A stretch of 64,000 bases of DNA, taken from the NCBI GenBank assembly GCA_035570495.1, contig DATMLO010000127.1, positions 1 through 64,000 on the forward strand, written 5' to 3'. The stretch is from DATARH01 sp035570495 (GTDB lineage Bacteria; Pseudomonadota; Alphaproteobacteria; ATCC43930; CGMCC-115725). This document shows positions 41,323-50,952 of the stretch, piece after piece. Position numbers and translations under genes: made by a program. Each line of letters begins with the position of its first letter. The first letter of the stretch is position 1. The notes below the pieces were generated by a model. The model had not been told where the DNA came from, ran no database searches, and saw only the letters and a list, made by a program, of their open reading frames with translations.

Positions 41323-42302
41323 ATGCCACGCATGAGGTCGCTCACCTCTCCGGGACTTTGCGTCATTACCCCGTCATTCCGGCAAGGCCGCTTTATCAAG
41401 CGGACGATCGACAGCGTCCTCTCGCAGGGTGTCGAGTGCGACTATGTCGTTGTCGACGGCGGCAGCGACGACGAAACCGTCGACATCCTCAAGAGCTACG
41501 GCGAGCGACTCCGCTGGGTGTCGGAGCCCGATCGCGGCCAGTCGCATGCGATCAATAAAGGGCTGCGGATGACCGATGCCGAGATCATCTGTTGGCTCAA
41601 TTCGGACGATCTGTACTTTCCCGGCACGCTGCCCCGAATTCAGCAGTTCTTCGCGGAGCGACCGGAGATCGACATGGTCTACGGCAGGGCGCACTACATC
41701 GACGCCGACGACCGCTGGATCGAAGATTACGGGACCGAAGCGTGGAATTTTGATCGGCTGCAGCTAACCTGCCACCTGTGCCAGCCGGCGACCTTTTTCC
41801 GCCGCCGGCTGATCGATCGGGTCGGGCCGATCGACGAGACGCTCAACTACTGCATGGATTACGAATTGTGGATCCGTGTCGCGCAGGCCGGGCTGCCAGT
41901 CGCGTATCTCGACGATGGCGTGCTGGCGGGCTCGCGCATGCATGAAGCGGCGAAGACGGTCAGTTTGCGCACGCCGGCGCAAACAGAAATCCTCAGCATG
42001 CTGAAGCGGCGGCTCGGCTCGGTGCCGGACGTTTGGCTCTCCAATTATGCGCACGCGACGCTGCCGCCCAAGGTTGCGGAAGGGGGCGACAATTTGCGCC
42101 GGCGGAGCGAGCTCAGTGTCCGCGTCTTGCTCCCAGCCTGCGCTGGAACCGGTCGGTGCGGTGGAGCCTGTTGCGGCTCGTTGGCATGTGGATGGTAGAC
42201 ATACTCCTCGAAACGCCGCCCGCGCGGCTGGCACGCGGAGGAACCCGGAAGTTCCGCCGGGGAATCGCAAAGCTCCTCCGGATCGCGAAGCTCCGCAGCT
42301 GA
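41323..42302 (+). pseudogene. Family 2 glycosyltransferase, frameshifted near its 3' end
   Basis: The frame from ATG 41323 encodes a GT-A glycosyltransferase: LCVITPSFRQGRFIKRTIDSVLSQ, VVVDGGSDDETVDIL, WLNSDDLYFPGTL (DxD-like metal site) and QPATFFRRRLIDRVG, MDYELWIR. After about residue 255 the frame turns Cys/Gly-rich and stops at 42198. The neighbouring frame carries a convincing C-terminus from about 42130 (SLRWNRSVRWSLLRLVGMWM, DILLETPPARL) to TGA 42300-42302. A single-base change near 42070-42130 would give a normal protein of about 326 residues. Confidence 0.7.
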
Positions 42303-42391
42303 GGTCAAGCGCCACCGCGAACCCCTTGGCGCTGACATCGAATGGCCCGACAATCACGGTGACGATTATCCTGGGCTAGCGGGTGGCTGCG

Positions 42392-44788
42392 ATGAACGAC
42401 ACCGGGCCTTCCTCCGCCGGACCGTGGATCGGGCAATCGATCAAGCGTCGCGAGGACCAGCGTCTGCTCACTGGCCAAGGCCAGTTCGTCGCCGACCTGG
42501 TGCTGCCGAAAATGCTGCACGCGGTGCTGGTGCGCAGCCCGCTCGCCCATGCGCGCATCCGCGCCGTCGATCTGTGCCAGGCGACGCAAGCGCCAGGCGT
42601 GGTCTATGCGATGAACGGCGCCGATTTGTTGCAGCTGCTGCCGCCGATCCCCGAAGGGCAAATCTCGCTGCCGCCGAAATGGACGACGCAGATCCAGCAC
42701 AAATTCCTCAACCCGCAGGAGCCGCTCCTGGCGCACGACAAGGCGCGGCATGTCGGCGAGGCACTGGCGATCATCGTCGCCGAGACACGCGACCAGGCGG
42801 AGGACGCGGCCGAGCTGGCGACGCTCGACCTCGAAGAGCTGCCGGCGGTGACCGACCCAGAGGCGGCGGTCAAGGCGGACAGCCCGATCGTCCATGAGCA
42901 GTGCAACACCAATCTGATCGGCGAATTCACGGTCGGGCGCGGCGACGCCGCGGGCGAGATGGCGAGGGCGCCGCATCGCCTCAAGCGGCGCTTCTATCAC
43001 CACCGCTACGCCGCGGTGCCGATGGAGACGCGCGGCGTGCTGAGCGCCTATGACCCGCGCACCGACTCGGTGACGATCTGGTCGTCGACCCAGGTGGTGC
43101 ATTGGGTGCGGCGCGAGGCGGCGATGCTGCTCGGCATTCCCGAGGCGCGGGTGCGCTGCATCGCGCCCGATGTCGGCGGCGGGTTCGGCGGCAAGGGGCA
43201 TGTCTACCCCGAGGACATGCTGATGACGTTTCTGGCGCGCAAGCTCGGCCGGCCGGTCAAGTGGATCGAAGGCCGCAGCGAGCATCTGCAAAGCGCGACG
43301 CACTCGCGTGATCAGCTGCACGATATCGAGGTCGGGTTTGACGATGACGGGCGCATCCTGGCGCTGCGGGACGACTACATCGTCGATTGCGGCGCGTGGA
43401 ACCCGATCGGCTCGGCGGTCGCCTACAACACCGCGGTGCATCTCACGGGCCCGTACAAGATCGAGAATTACCAGGCGCGCGGCCGTGTCATCGTCAGCAA
43501 CAAGGTGCCCAACGCGCCCTATCGCGGCGCCGGACGGCCGGAAGCCTGCTTTGCGATGGAGCGGACGATCGACCTGATCGCGCGCACGCTCGGTCTCGAG
43601 CCGGCCGAGGTGCGCCGGCGCAACATGATCCCGGCAGCCGAGATGCCCTATGCGGTCGGCATGCCCTATCGCGACGGCGAGCCGATCGTCTACGACAGCG
43701 GCAATTACCCGGCGGCGCTGGAAAAGGCGCTGGCCGGTGTCGGCGGGGTCGCGGCGTTTCGCGCGCGGCAAGCCGAGGCGCGCAAGGCGGGACGGCATCT
43801 CGGGCTCGGCATCGGCTTTTATATCGAGGGCACCGGGGTCGGGCCGTTCGAGAGCGCGTTTGTGCGGGTCGACCCGAGCGGCAAAATCTACATTTCCGGC
43901 GGCGCCGCGCCACAGGGCCAGGGTATGGAGACGATCTTCGCGCAGATCACCGCCGATCTGTGGAAGGTGAGGCCGGAAGACGTCGTCGTCTCGCTCGCCG
44001 ACACGGCGTCGATCGCGATTGGTTTTGGCACCATGGCGAGCCGCAGCACGGTGACCTTGTCGGGTGCGCTGCATGGCGCCAGCGAGCGGTTGCGGGAGAA
44101 GGTCTTCGCCATCGCCGCCAATATTCTCGAGTGCGCGCCGGCCGATCTCGAATTGCGCAACGGCGGGGTCGGCATCGTTGGTGTGCCAGCGACGACGCTG
44201 AGCCTGCAGCGCATCGCCCGCGCGGCGATCCCGGGCTGGACCAACGACCGGCCGCCGGGGGTCGATGCGGGGCTCGAAGAGACCTATTACTGGCAGCCGC
44301 CGACCGTCACCTGGAGCTATGCGGTGCATGTCGCGGTGGTCGAGGTCGACACCGAGACCGGGCGCGTGCGGCTCGACGACTACGCCGTCGCGCATGATTG
44401 CGGCAATGTCGTCAACCCGATGCTGGTCGAGGGCCAGATCCACGGCGGCGCGGTGCAGGGGCTGGGTGGCATCCTCTGCGAGGCGATCGCCTATGACGCC
44501 AACGGGCAGCTGCTGTCAGGCTCGTTCATGGATTACGCGATGCCGGTCGCAACGGATGTGCCAAACATCAAGATCACCCATCTGCATTCACCCTCACCGC
44601 TGAACCCGCTCGGGGTCAAGGGCGTCGGCGAGGGCGGCGCGGTCGCGCCGCCGGCCGCGGTCGCCAACGCGGTATGCGACGCGCTGGGCGAAATGGGGTT
44701 GGAAATCAACGCGACCCCGGTACGGCCGGCAGAAATCGCCCGAGAATTTAAGGCCATGGCGCGCGATTTGCGAGCTGGAGCGGCATGA
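42392..44788 (+). CDS. Molybdopterin-binding large subunit of xanthine/aldehyde oxidase family, CoxL form II-like, orphan
   Basis: 798-residue Mo-hydroxylase large subunit. The N-terminal domain has GQSIKRREDQRLLTGQGQFVAD and RSPLAHARI. The cofactor part has DVGGGFGGKG (261-269), NAPYRGAGRPEA (374-385), which is the form II active-site motif rather than the CODH AYxCSFR, and the catalytic Glu in GVKGVGEGGAVAPP. Such enzymes need FAD and 2Fe-2S subunits, but neither gene is adjacent. ATG 42392 is preferred over GTG 42383. ATGA overlap couples it to the desaturase gene. Substrate is probably an aldehyde or N-heterocycle. Confidence 0.9.
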   Translation: MNDTGPSSAGPWIGQSIKRREDQRLLTGQGQFVADLVLPKMLHAVLVRSPLAHARIRAVDLCQATQAPGVVYAMNGADLLQLLPPIPEGQISLPPKWTTQIQHKFLNPQEPLLAHDKARHVGEALAIIVAETRDQAEDAAELATLDLEELPAVTDPEAAVKADSPIVHEQCNTNLIGEFTVGRGDAAGEMARAPHRLKRRFYHHRYAAVPMETRGVLSAYDPRTDSVTIWSSTQVVHWVRREAAMLLGIPEARVRCIAPDVGGGFGGKGHVYPEDMLMTFLARKLGRPVKWIEGRSEHLQSATHSRDQLHDIEVGFDDDGRILALRDDYIVDCGAWNPIGSAVAYNTAVHLTGPYKIENYQARGRVIVSNKVPNAPYRGAGRPEACFAMERTIDLIARTLGLEPAEVRRRNMIPAAEMPYAVGMPYRDGEPIVYDSGNYPAALEKALAGVGGVAAFRARQAEARKAGRHLGLGIGFYIEGTGVGPFESAFVRVDPSGKIYISGGAAPQGQGMETIFAQITADLWKVRPEDVVVSLADTASIAIGFGTMASRSTVTLSGALHGASERLREKVFAIAANILECAPADLELRNGGVGIVGVPATTLSLQRIARAAIPGWTNDRPPGVDAGLEETYYWQPPTVTWSYAVHVAVVEVDTETGRVRLDDYAVAHDCGNVVNPMLVEGQIHGGAVQGLGGILCEAIAYDANGQLLSGSFMDYAMPVATDVPNIKITHLHSPSPLNPLGVKGVGEGGAVAPPAAVANAVCDALGEMGLEINATPVRPAEIAREFKAMARDLRAGAA

Positions 44789-45723
44789 GCGCCGCCAGCG
44801 ACCTTCCGGCGATTCCCGGCGTCTTTCACGAGACGGCCTCCGGGCGGAGCCTGATGGGGGTCGTCGATCTACGGGTGTACGGGCGACGGTCGGATGCGGC
44901 GGGCGCGAAGCGCGCGGCGGCGCATCTCGGCTGCATGGTCGCGACCGGGACGCTGGTGTGGCTCGCCTTACCCTCTTGGCCGCTGCTGATCCCGGCGATG
45001 CTGCTGCACGGTCTCACCTTGGTGACGATGTTCGCGCCGATGCATGAATGCACCCACCGCACCGCCTTTGCCTCGCCGGCCGCGAATGCGGCGGTCGGAT
45101 GGGTGGCGGGGCTGCTGAGCTTCTACAACTCGACCTATTACCGCTGGTACCATTCCTGGCACCACCGCTACACGCAGGACCCGGCGCGCGACCCCGAGCT
45201 GATGTTTCCGCGCGCCAGCGATCGCGGCACCTATCTGCGCGAGATCAGCACGGTCGGGTTCTGGTATCGCCGGGTGGTGGATTACGCGAGGCTGGCGCTG
45301 GGGCTGTACCGGCTGCCTTTTGTCCCCGACAGCGCCAGACGCCCAATCCGGATTTCGGTGTCCATCCAGTGGCTGGTCTATCTTGGCGCGGCGGGGACGG
45401 TCGTCATGGGATTTACCGCGCCCTTGTACTTCTTCTTCCTGCCGTCGCTCTTGGCGATGCCGTTTATGCGCGCGTATCTGATCGCCGAGCACACGCTGTG
45501 CAGCGGCGACCAGAACTTCCTCACCAATACGCGGACGACACTGACCGTTTTCCCGGTGCGGCTGCTGATGTGGAACATGCCGTTCCACGCCGCGCATCAT
45601 TTGTTCCCGTCGGTGCCGTTTCATCGCCTGCCGGCGCTGCATGAGCTGATCGGCGCACGGTTCGCGCATGTCGGGTCGGGCTATGTCGCGGTGAACCGCG
45701 AGGTATGGCGGTCGATCGCCTAG
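44785..45723 (+). CDS. Fatty acid desaturase family protein
   Basis: 312-residue integral-membrane diiron desaturase or hydroxylase. The three His boxes are HECTH (87-91), HSWHH (123-127) and HAAHH (about 272-276), with an additional His in the AEHTLCS segment. About four membrane helices surround them. It is translationally coupled to the CoxL-like gene by ATGA, an unusual pairing that suggests both act on the same compound. It ends in a 4-base convergent overlap with the DUF1989 gene. Confidence 0.92.
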   Translation: MSAASDLPAIPGVFHETASGRSLMGVVDLRVYGRRSDAAGAKRAAAHLGCMVATGTLVWLALPSWPLLIPAMLLHGLTLVTMFAPMHECTHRTAFASPAANAAVGWVAGLLSFYNSTYYRWYHSWHHRYTQDPARDPELMFPRASDRGTYLREISTVGFWYRRVVDYARLALGLYRLPFVPDSARRPIRISVSIQWLVYLGAAGTVVMGFTAPLYFFFLPSLLAMPFMRAYLIAEHTLCSGDQNFLTNTRTTLTVFPVRLLMWNMPFHAAHHLFPSVPFHRLPALHELIGARFAHVGSGYVAVNREVWRSIA

Positions 45724-46310
45724 CCGGTGATCTCGAAATGCGCGGCGGTCGGTTTCATCGCCGCGCCATTGATCGGCACCATGTCCTGCGGACAGGCGGA
45801 GAGCGCGACGATGCAGTCGATCTCGGCGCGCAGCGTCACGTAGCTTCCGGGGGTGCTGACCGGCGGCAACACGTCGATGCGGTTGCCGTCAACGACCGGG
45901 ATGTTCATGAAGAGATTGAGCGGCGAGGGCGTCTCGGGCGGCGTCAGGCCCAGCGCGGCGAGCGCGGCGGCGAGATTGTCGGTGCAATTGTCGTGGTAGC
46001 CGACCGCGCCGAGCAGCTCGTAGCGCCAGCGATCGCAGGCCGCGACCAGCGTGTCGTGGATGCCGCCGGAGGTGTCGTCGGTCAGCGTCAGGATCGGCCG
46101 GCGATGGTTGGTGACAAGCGGGTCGCCAAGCCGCGGGATGATCCGCCCGATAGAGATGCGCGTGTGCTCCATCGACATGAATTCGCGGATGTCGCGCTCG
46201 CAGAACGCCCAGGTGTCGACCACCTGCTGCCCGAACGTATTGATCACCCTGATACTTTGCCCCGCCGATAGCGGTGTCGCGATACCGCGCCGCGCCGGAA
46301 TTTCGATCAT
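45720..46310 (-). CDS. DUF1989 / urea-carboxylase-associated family protein
   Basis: 196-residue protein of the family often next to urea carboxylase or amino-acid genes. It opens IEIPARRGIATPLSAGQSIRVINTFGQQVVDTWAF and later has SMEHTRISIGRI, a YHDNCTDNL segment, NLFMNIPV and VDGNRIDVLPP. The conserved Cys/His/Asn positions suggest a metal or one-carbon site, but the function is unknown. The ATG at 46310 has a GAGG site; the longer upstream frame is not supported. It is convergent with the desaturase gene. Confidence 0.87.
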   Translation of the reverse strand: MIEIPARRGIATPLSAGQSIRVINTFGQQVVDTWAFCERDIREFMSMEHTRISIGRIIPRLGDPLVTNHRRPILTLTDDTSGGIHDTLVAACDRWRYELLGAVGYHDNCTDNLAAALAALGLTPPETPSPLNLFMNIPVVDGNRIDVLPPVSTPGSYVTLRAEIDCIVALSACPQDMVPINGAAMKPTAAHFEITG

Positions 46311-46408
46311 CGCTTGCCTCCAATACGCAGTATTGCGAAGGCCAATTCTATTCCAGAGCCAAGGCCGCCGTTGAGTTTTGCTTAAGCTTATCTGGTTAGC
46401 TTCCGCGA

Positions 46409-48562
46409 ATGCTAAGGCATGGCGATCGGATAGAGGCCGCATTCGTGCGCCGTCACCCGGCGAACCGGCGCGTCTACGCGATCGGCATCCTATGCGTCGT
46501 GATCACGATTGCCGCCGCCTGCCTGTCGATCGGGCTGCTGCGACGCGACCAGAGCAACCAGCAGATGAGCGACGCCAACAACCTCGCCATCGTGCTCGCG
46601 GCGCAGGCGGCCCGCGCGATCCAGGCGGTGGACCTGGTCGTCCAGGAAACGCGCGCGTTGGTGCTGCGCGACGGCGTCGACACCGCCGACGGATTCCGCA
46701 ACCGGCTTGAGACCGAGGACATCCACAATTTCCTCGTCAACCGGCTGCAGAGCCTGCCGCAGGCCAATTCGCTGGCGCTGCTCGACGATACGGGCCGGAT
46801 CGTCAACTTCTCGCATACCTGGCCGGTTCCGGTGATCGAGGCCGGCGACCGCGACTTCTTCAAATATCTGCGCGACCACGACGACCCCAAGCTGGTGATC
46901 GGCCTGCCGGTGGTGAACCGCTTCACCAAGGCCTGGGTCATCATGATCGCGCGACGCGTCGACGGACCGCACGGCGAATTTCTCGGCGTAGTCGTGGGCG
47001 TCCTTGAAGCGCGCTATTTCGAGGATTTCTATCGCGAAGTCCGCAATGGGGAGTCCTCCTCGGCAAGCCTGTTCCGCTCGGACGGCGTGCTGTTGGCGCA
47101 CCAGCCGACGATCGACGAGGCGATCGGCCGGTCGCTGTCCAACGACTCGGGCTGGTACGAAATGCTGGCGAAAGGCGGCGGCGCCTATCTGACCCCCGGC
47201 TATTTCGACGATGTCGAACGCATCGTGTCGGTGCAGCCGGTGCCCGACTACCCGCTCGCGGTCTCGGTCGGGATCGACGAGCACGCCGCGCTCGCGCCGT
47301 GGCGCAAGCAAACGCTGATCATCGCCATCGGCACGCTCGGCGCGGTAGTCGGCTTCGGCTTTCTGTTCCGCGCGCTGGCGGTGCAGTTTCACCGGGTCGA
47401 GGAGCGGTCGACGGAACTCGAGCAGAGCGAAAGCCGCTTCCGCGACTTTGCGCTGACCTCGTCCGACTGGTTCTGGGAAACCGACGAGAACCACCGCTTT
47501 ACCTATATCTCCGAAGGCATTCGCCAATTCGGCCAGGAGCCGGCGACCCGGATCGGCCGCAGCCGTATGGAACTCGCCACCGACATCGAGAGCGAGGCCG
47601 ACAAGTGGCGCGCCCATATCGCCGAGCTCGAGCGGCACCGACCGTTCCGCGATTTCTCCTATTCGCGCAAGATCGGCGATCAGCCGGAAAACACGGTGTC
47701 GATCAGCGGCAATCCGATATTCGATGCGACGGGACGCTTTACCGGCTATCGCGGCACGGCGCGCGACATCACGCGGCAGGTTCATGCCGAGCAAAGCCTG
47801 CGCGACGCGAAAGAGGCGGCGGAGGCCGCCAATGTCGCCAAGTCGCAATTCCTCGCCAATATGAGCCACGAATTGCGCACGCCGTTGAACGCGATCATCG
47901 GCTTTTCCGAGGCGCTCGAACTCGGCATGGCCGGCGAGCTGCAACCGCGCCAAGCGGAGTATGCCGGGCTGATCCACCAGAGCGGCGAGCACCTGCATAC
48001 GGTCATCAACGACATCCTCGACCTGGCGAAGGTCGATGCGGGCAAGCTCGACCTCCACGAGGAAAGCACGATCGAGCCGCTGAGCATCATCGAGGCCTGC
48101 GTCACGCTGATGAGGAGCCATGCGGTCGCCGGATCGGTCGCGCTGTCGATCGACGCCGACGACCGTCTGCCGCTGCTGCGCGCCGACGCGACGCGGCTCA
48201 AACAGATCCTGCTGAACCTGGTCTCGAACGCCGTCAAATTCACCGGTACGGGCGGTTCGGTCGTGATCTCGGTCCACCGCGAGCCACAGGGCGGAATCGC
48301 CTTTGTCGTGCGCGACACCGGGCCCGGCATGACGCCGCGCGAGATCGAGACCGCGCTCGAGCCGTTCGGCCAGGTCGATGCCGGGGACACGCGGCGCTAT
48401 GAGGGCACCGGGCTCGGTCTGCCGCTGGCGAAGCGGCTTGCCGCGCTGCACGGGGGCTCGCTGACGGTCGACAGCACCAAAGGCGTCGGCACGACGGTGA
48501 CGGTCGTCTTGCCGGCGGATCGCGTGGTCGAGGCGACCCGGGTCGCCGCGGCCGGCGACTAG
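46409..48562 (+). CDS. Hybrid-less sensor histidine kinase with periplasmic PDC sensor and PAS
   Basis: 717-residue membrane kinase. TM1 (about 22-44) and TM2 (about 301-323) enclose a 255-residue periplasmic PDC/Cache-like sensor (SLALLDDTGRIVNFS, GDRDFFKYLRDH, GLPVVNRFTKAWVIMIARR). A PAS domain covers about 345-455 with RGTARDITRQV at its end. The HisKA box is SHELRTPLNAIIGF with His487. The ATPase has N-box LKQILLNLVSNAVKFT, G1 VRDTGPGM and G2 GTGLGLPLAKRL. No response-regulator gene is adjacent, so the partner is elsewhere. A strong terminator follows. Confidence 0.94.
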   Translation: MLRHGDRIEAAFVRRHPANRRVYAIGILCVVITIAAACLSIGLLRRDQSNQQMSDANNLAIVLAAQAARAIQAVDLVVQETRALVLRDGVDTADGFRNRLETEDIHNFLVNRLQSLPQANSLALLDDTGRIVNFSHTWPVPVIEAGDRDFFKYLRDHDDPKLVIGLPVVNRFTKAWVIMIARRVDGPHGEFLGVVVGVLEARYFEDFYREVRNGESSSASLFRSDGVLLAHQPTIDEAIGRSLSNDSGWYEMLAKGGGAYLTPGYFDDVERIVSVQPVPDYPLAVSVGIDEHAALAPWRKQTLIIAIGTLGAVVGFGFLFRALAVQFHRVEERSTELEQSESRFRDFALTSSDWFWETDENHRFTYISEGIRQFGQEPATRIGRSRMELATDIESEADKWRAHIAELERHRPFRDFSYSRKIGDQPENTVSISGNPIFDATGRFTGYRGTARDITRQVHAEQSLRDAKEAAEAANVAKSQFLANMSHELRTPLNAIIGFSEALELGMAGELQPRQAEYAGLIHQSGEHLHTVINDILDLAKVDAGKLDLHEESTIEPLSIIEACVTLMRSHAVAGSVALSIDADDRLPLLRADATRLKQILLNLVSNAVKFTGTGGSVVISVHREPQGGIAFVVRDTGPGMTPREIETALEPFGQVDAGDTRRYEGTGLGLPLAKRLAALHGGSLTVDSTKGVGTTVTVVLPADRVVEATRVAAAGD

Positions 48563-48573
48563 GCCTGAATAGA

Positions 48574-48601
48574 AAAACGGCCGGGTTGCCCCGGCCGTTT
48601 T
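48574..48601. terminator. Bidirectional intrinsic terminator
   Basis: Perfect 12-bp stem AAAACGGCCGGG (48574-48585) and CCCGGCCGTTTT (48590-48601) with a TTGC loop. The A-run on one side and T-run on the other make it work for both the kinase gene and the convergent MFS gene. Confidence 0.9.
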
Positions 48602-48619
48602 GTCGTGTGCGGGCCGCGG

Positions 48620-50008
48620 TTATTCCGCTGGCGCCTTCGCGGCCACCGCGCCGTCCATGTCGGCGTCGATCTCGTCGATCGTGCGACCGCGCGTCTCGAC
48701 CGCGATCAGCCAGAACGCCAGCGCGCCGAGCACGTACCAGGCGGCAAAGTAGTTGAACCCGGGGATCAGCGCGTCGAGCGTCGCCTTGGGGCTGACGAAG
48801 TTGTCGGAACCGGCGATGACCGCGAGACCCGCCGGGCCGATGAACTTGCCGAGATTGCCGACGCCGTAGACAAGCCCCATGCCACTGCCGCGCAGCCGCG
48901 CCGGCCACAACTCGCCCATATAGGGACCGACGATCGAGTAGTTGCCGCTGCCCATGAAGTTCTGCAGCACGACCATGACGAAGAACAGCGACACGCCGCC
49001 GATGTACACATCGTGCAAATAGCCGGCGAGCGACATGAAAAGCGCGGCGATCAGGCAGCTGACGATCCCCGAGCCGCGACGGCCCATCGCGTCGGACATC
49101 CACGAGCAGCAGAACCGGCCGGCGATCGCCGAGATGCTGACCCAGATCACCAGCTTGGAGGCCTCGGGCGGGGTAACCTTCAGCACCATCACGAACAGGG
49201 TCACCATCCACAGCGCAAGCGCGACGCCGCCGGTCTGGGTGAGGCCGGTGAGGCAGCCAGCAATGATGCTGCGCGGGTACTTGAAGAGTTCGATCCAGCG
49301 CGTGTGCTCGACCGGCGGCAAGACGGCCGGCAGCCGGATCGTCGCGGGATCGACCATCAGCGCCCAGGCGAGCGATTTGCGCGCTTCTTCCGCCCGCCCT
49401 TTGCGCAGCAGCCAGTGCGGCGACTCGGGGACAAAGGCGCGAACGTAGAGGCATAACAGCGCCGGCAGCACACCCACCGCGACAAGGCCGCGCCAGCCGA
49501 TATAGGGCGCGGCGAACGCGCCGAGCAGCGCCGCGAGCAGCGAGCCGGCCGGCAGCATCGTCGTGGTGAGGCCGGTGAACCAGCCGCGCTTATGCGCCGG
49601 CGAGAATTCCTGCATCAGCGTGATGTCGACAGAATAGAGTCCGGTGACGCCAAAACCGACGATAAAGCGGCAGAACACCAAGTACATCCAGCCGCCTTCC
49701 GGCGTCACCGCCATCGCTCCGGTGGCCAGGGATACGTTGAGAATGCTGGCGATCAGCGCGGTGCGGCGGCCAATCTTGTCGGCGAGCCAGCCGTAGAACA
49801 GCGAGCCGAACGGCGCGCTGATGCCGGATGCGAGCAGGATCGCGCCCGACTGCCCGTAAGTCAGGTTCCAATCCTTGACGATAAACGCCAGCACGAAGCC
49901 GATCAGGAAGAAATCGAAGAAATCGAGCATGTCGCCGAGCGTCGCGGCGCCGGCGATCTTCCATTGGTTGATCGTAAGTTTCTGCTGCTTCTCGAGAAGA
50001 TCGAGCAC
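48620..50008 (-). CDS. MFS transporter, sugar/aromatic-acid porter-like
   Basis: 462-residue 12-helix transporter of the major facilitator superfamily. The loop 2-3 motif reads FYGWLADKIGRRTALI, and the second-half copy is CSWMSDAMGRRGSGI. The central loop has SPHWLLRKGRAEEARKSLAW, typical of sugar-porter and aromatic-acid:H+ symporter branches, and an ETRGRTIDEI C-terminal signature. It starts with GTG at 50008 behind GGGAGG. Its end shares a bidirectional terminator with the sensor kinase gene. Substrate unknown. Confidence 0.93.
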   Translation of the reverse strand: MLDLLEKQQKLTINQWKIAGAATLGDMLDFFDFFLIGFVLAFIVKDWNLTYGQSGAILLASGISAPFGSLFYGWLADKIGRRTALIASILNVSLATGAMAVTPEGGWMYLVFCRFIVGFGVTGLYSVDITLMQEFSPAHKRGWFTGLTTTMLPAGSLLAALLGAFAAPYIGWRGLVAVGVLPALLCLYVRAFVPESPHWLLRKGRAEEARKSLAWALMVDPATIRLPAVLPPVEHTRWIELFKYPRSIIAGCLTGLTQTGGVALALWMVTLFVMVLKVTPPEASKLVIWVSISAIAGRFCCSWMSDAMGRRGSGIVSCLIAALFMSLAGYLHDVYIGGVSLFFVMVVLQNFMGSGNYSIVGPYMGELWPARLRGSGMGLVYGVGNLGKFIGPAGLAVIAGSDNFVSPKATLDALIPGFNYFAAWYVLGALAFWLIAVETRGRTIDEIDADMDGAVAAKAPAE

Positions 50009-50106
50009 CGTTGCCTCCCGTCTGTCGCACCGCCGGCGGGTTTCCCGCTCGCGTTATGGCAATGACAGTAAGGCGGCGAGCCGACGCTTGGCAACGGGCG
50101 CATAAA

Positions 50107-50133
50107 AAATCGGCCGGGAGACCCGGCCGATTT
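50107..50133. terminator. Intrinsic terminator downstream of the Bax-inhibitor-like gene
   Basis: Perfect 12-bp stem AAATCGGCCGGG (50107-50118) and CCCGGCCGATTT (50122-50133) with an AGA loop. The run of A on the plus strand before it (50104-50109) is a T-run for minus transcripts, so it terminates the YccA-like gene. Confidence 0.88.
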
Positions 50134-50158
50134 CTAAAGATCAGTGCCGCGAGGCGCT

Positions 50159-50884
50159 TTAATCGCGCGCGGTGCCCATCAGGCGGAGCAGCATCATGAA
50201 GAGGTTGATGAAGTCGAGATAGAGGCGAAGCGCGCCCATGACCGACTTCTTGCCGGCGAGTTCGTAGCCGTCGCCCTCGTAATACATCTCCTTGATCGAC
50301 TGCGTGTCGTAGGCGGTGAGGCCCGTGAACACGAGAACGCCGATCACCGAGATCGCGAAGCTGAGCGCGGACGAACCAACGAAGATGTTGACCAGCGAGG
50401 CGATCACGATGCCGATCAGGCCCATAAACAGGAACGCGCCGAACCGCGACAGGTCGCGCTTCGTCGTGTAGCCGTAAAGGCTCATCGCGGTGAACGTGCC
50501 GGCTGTAATGAAGAACACGCGGGCGATGCTCTCGCCGGTATAGACGAGGAAGATCGTCGACATCGACAGGCCCATCAGCGCCGCATAGGCCCAGAAGATG
50601 CCCTGCGCCGCCGCCACGCTGAGCCGGTTGAGACCGTAGGAAAGCACCATCACCAGGCCGAGCGGCGCCAGGATGACGAGCCACATCAGCGGCGTGTGGT
50701 AGATGTGCGCGATAAAGCTGTCGCGGCCGCCCATCGCCGCCACGTAGGCGACGATGCCGGTCAGCGCCAGCGCCGACGCCATGTAGTTGTAGATGCGCAG
50801 CATGTAGTCGCGCAGGCCGACATCGATGTCGAGCTGCGTTGCCGCTGACCGATCGGTCCAGCGGGGCTGCGAGCCATAGGCCAT
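50159..50884 (-). CDS. Bax inhibitor-1/YccA family membrane protein
   Basis: 241-residue protein with seven hydrophobic helices, matching the BI-1 (TMBIM) fold. The N-terminus is soluble (about 25 residues), then YMLRIYNYMASALALTGIVAYVA. The family signature is near the C-terminus: LTAYDTQSIKEMY and ALRLYLDFINLFMMLLRLMG. In bacteria, relatives leak calcium or interact with FtsH; the role here is inferred from family. ATG has a GGAGG site. It is preceded by no close gene on its strand and followed by a terminator. Confidence 0.94.
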   Translation of the reverse strand: MAYGSQPRWTDRSAATQLDIDVGLRDYMLRIYNYMASALALTGIVAYVAAMGGRDSFIAHIYHTPLMWLVILAPLGLVMVLSYGLNRLSVAAAQGIFWAYAALMGLSMSTIFLVYTGESIARVFFITAGTFTAMSLYGYTTKRDLSRFGAFLFMGLIGIVIASLVNIFVGSSALSFAISVIGVLVFTGLTAYDTQSIKEMYYEGDGYELAGKKSVMGALRLYLDFINLFMMLLRLMGTARD

Positions 50885-50952
50885 TTAAGCCTCCGAGAGA
50901 GATGCGAGGACCACTCCTCGCGTGCCAGATATTGGCACATTTGGTGGGAACT

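Noticed and set aside
46490..48451. 653-codon minus-strand frame opposite the sensor kinase
   Set aside because: No recognisable domain, while the plus strand carries complete PDC, PAS, HisKA and ATPase motifs.
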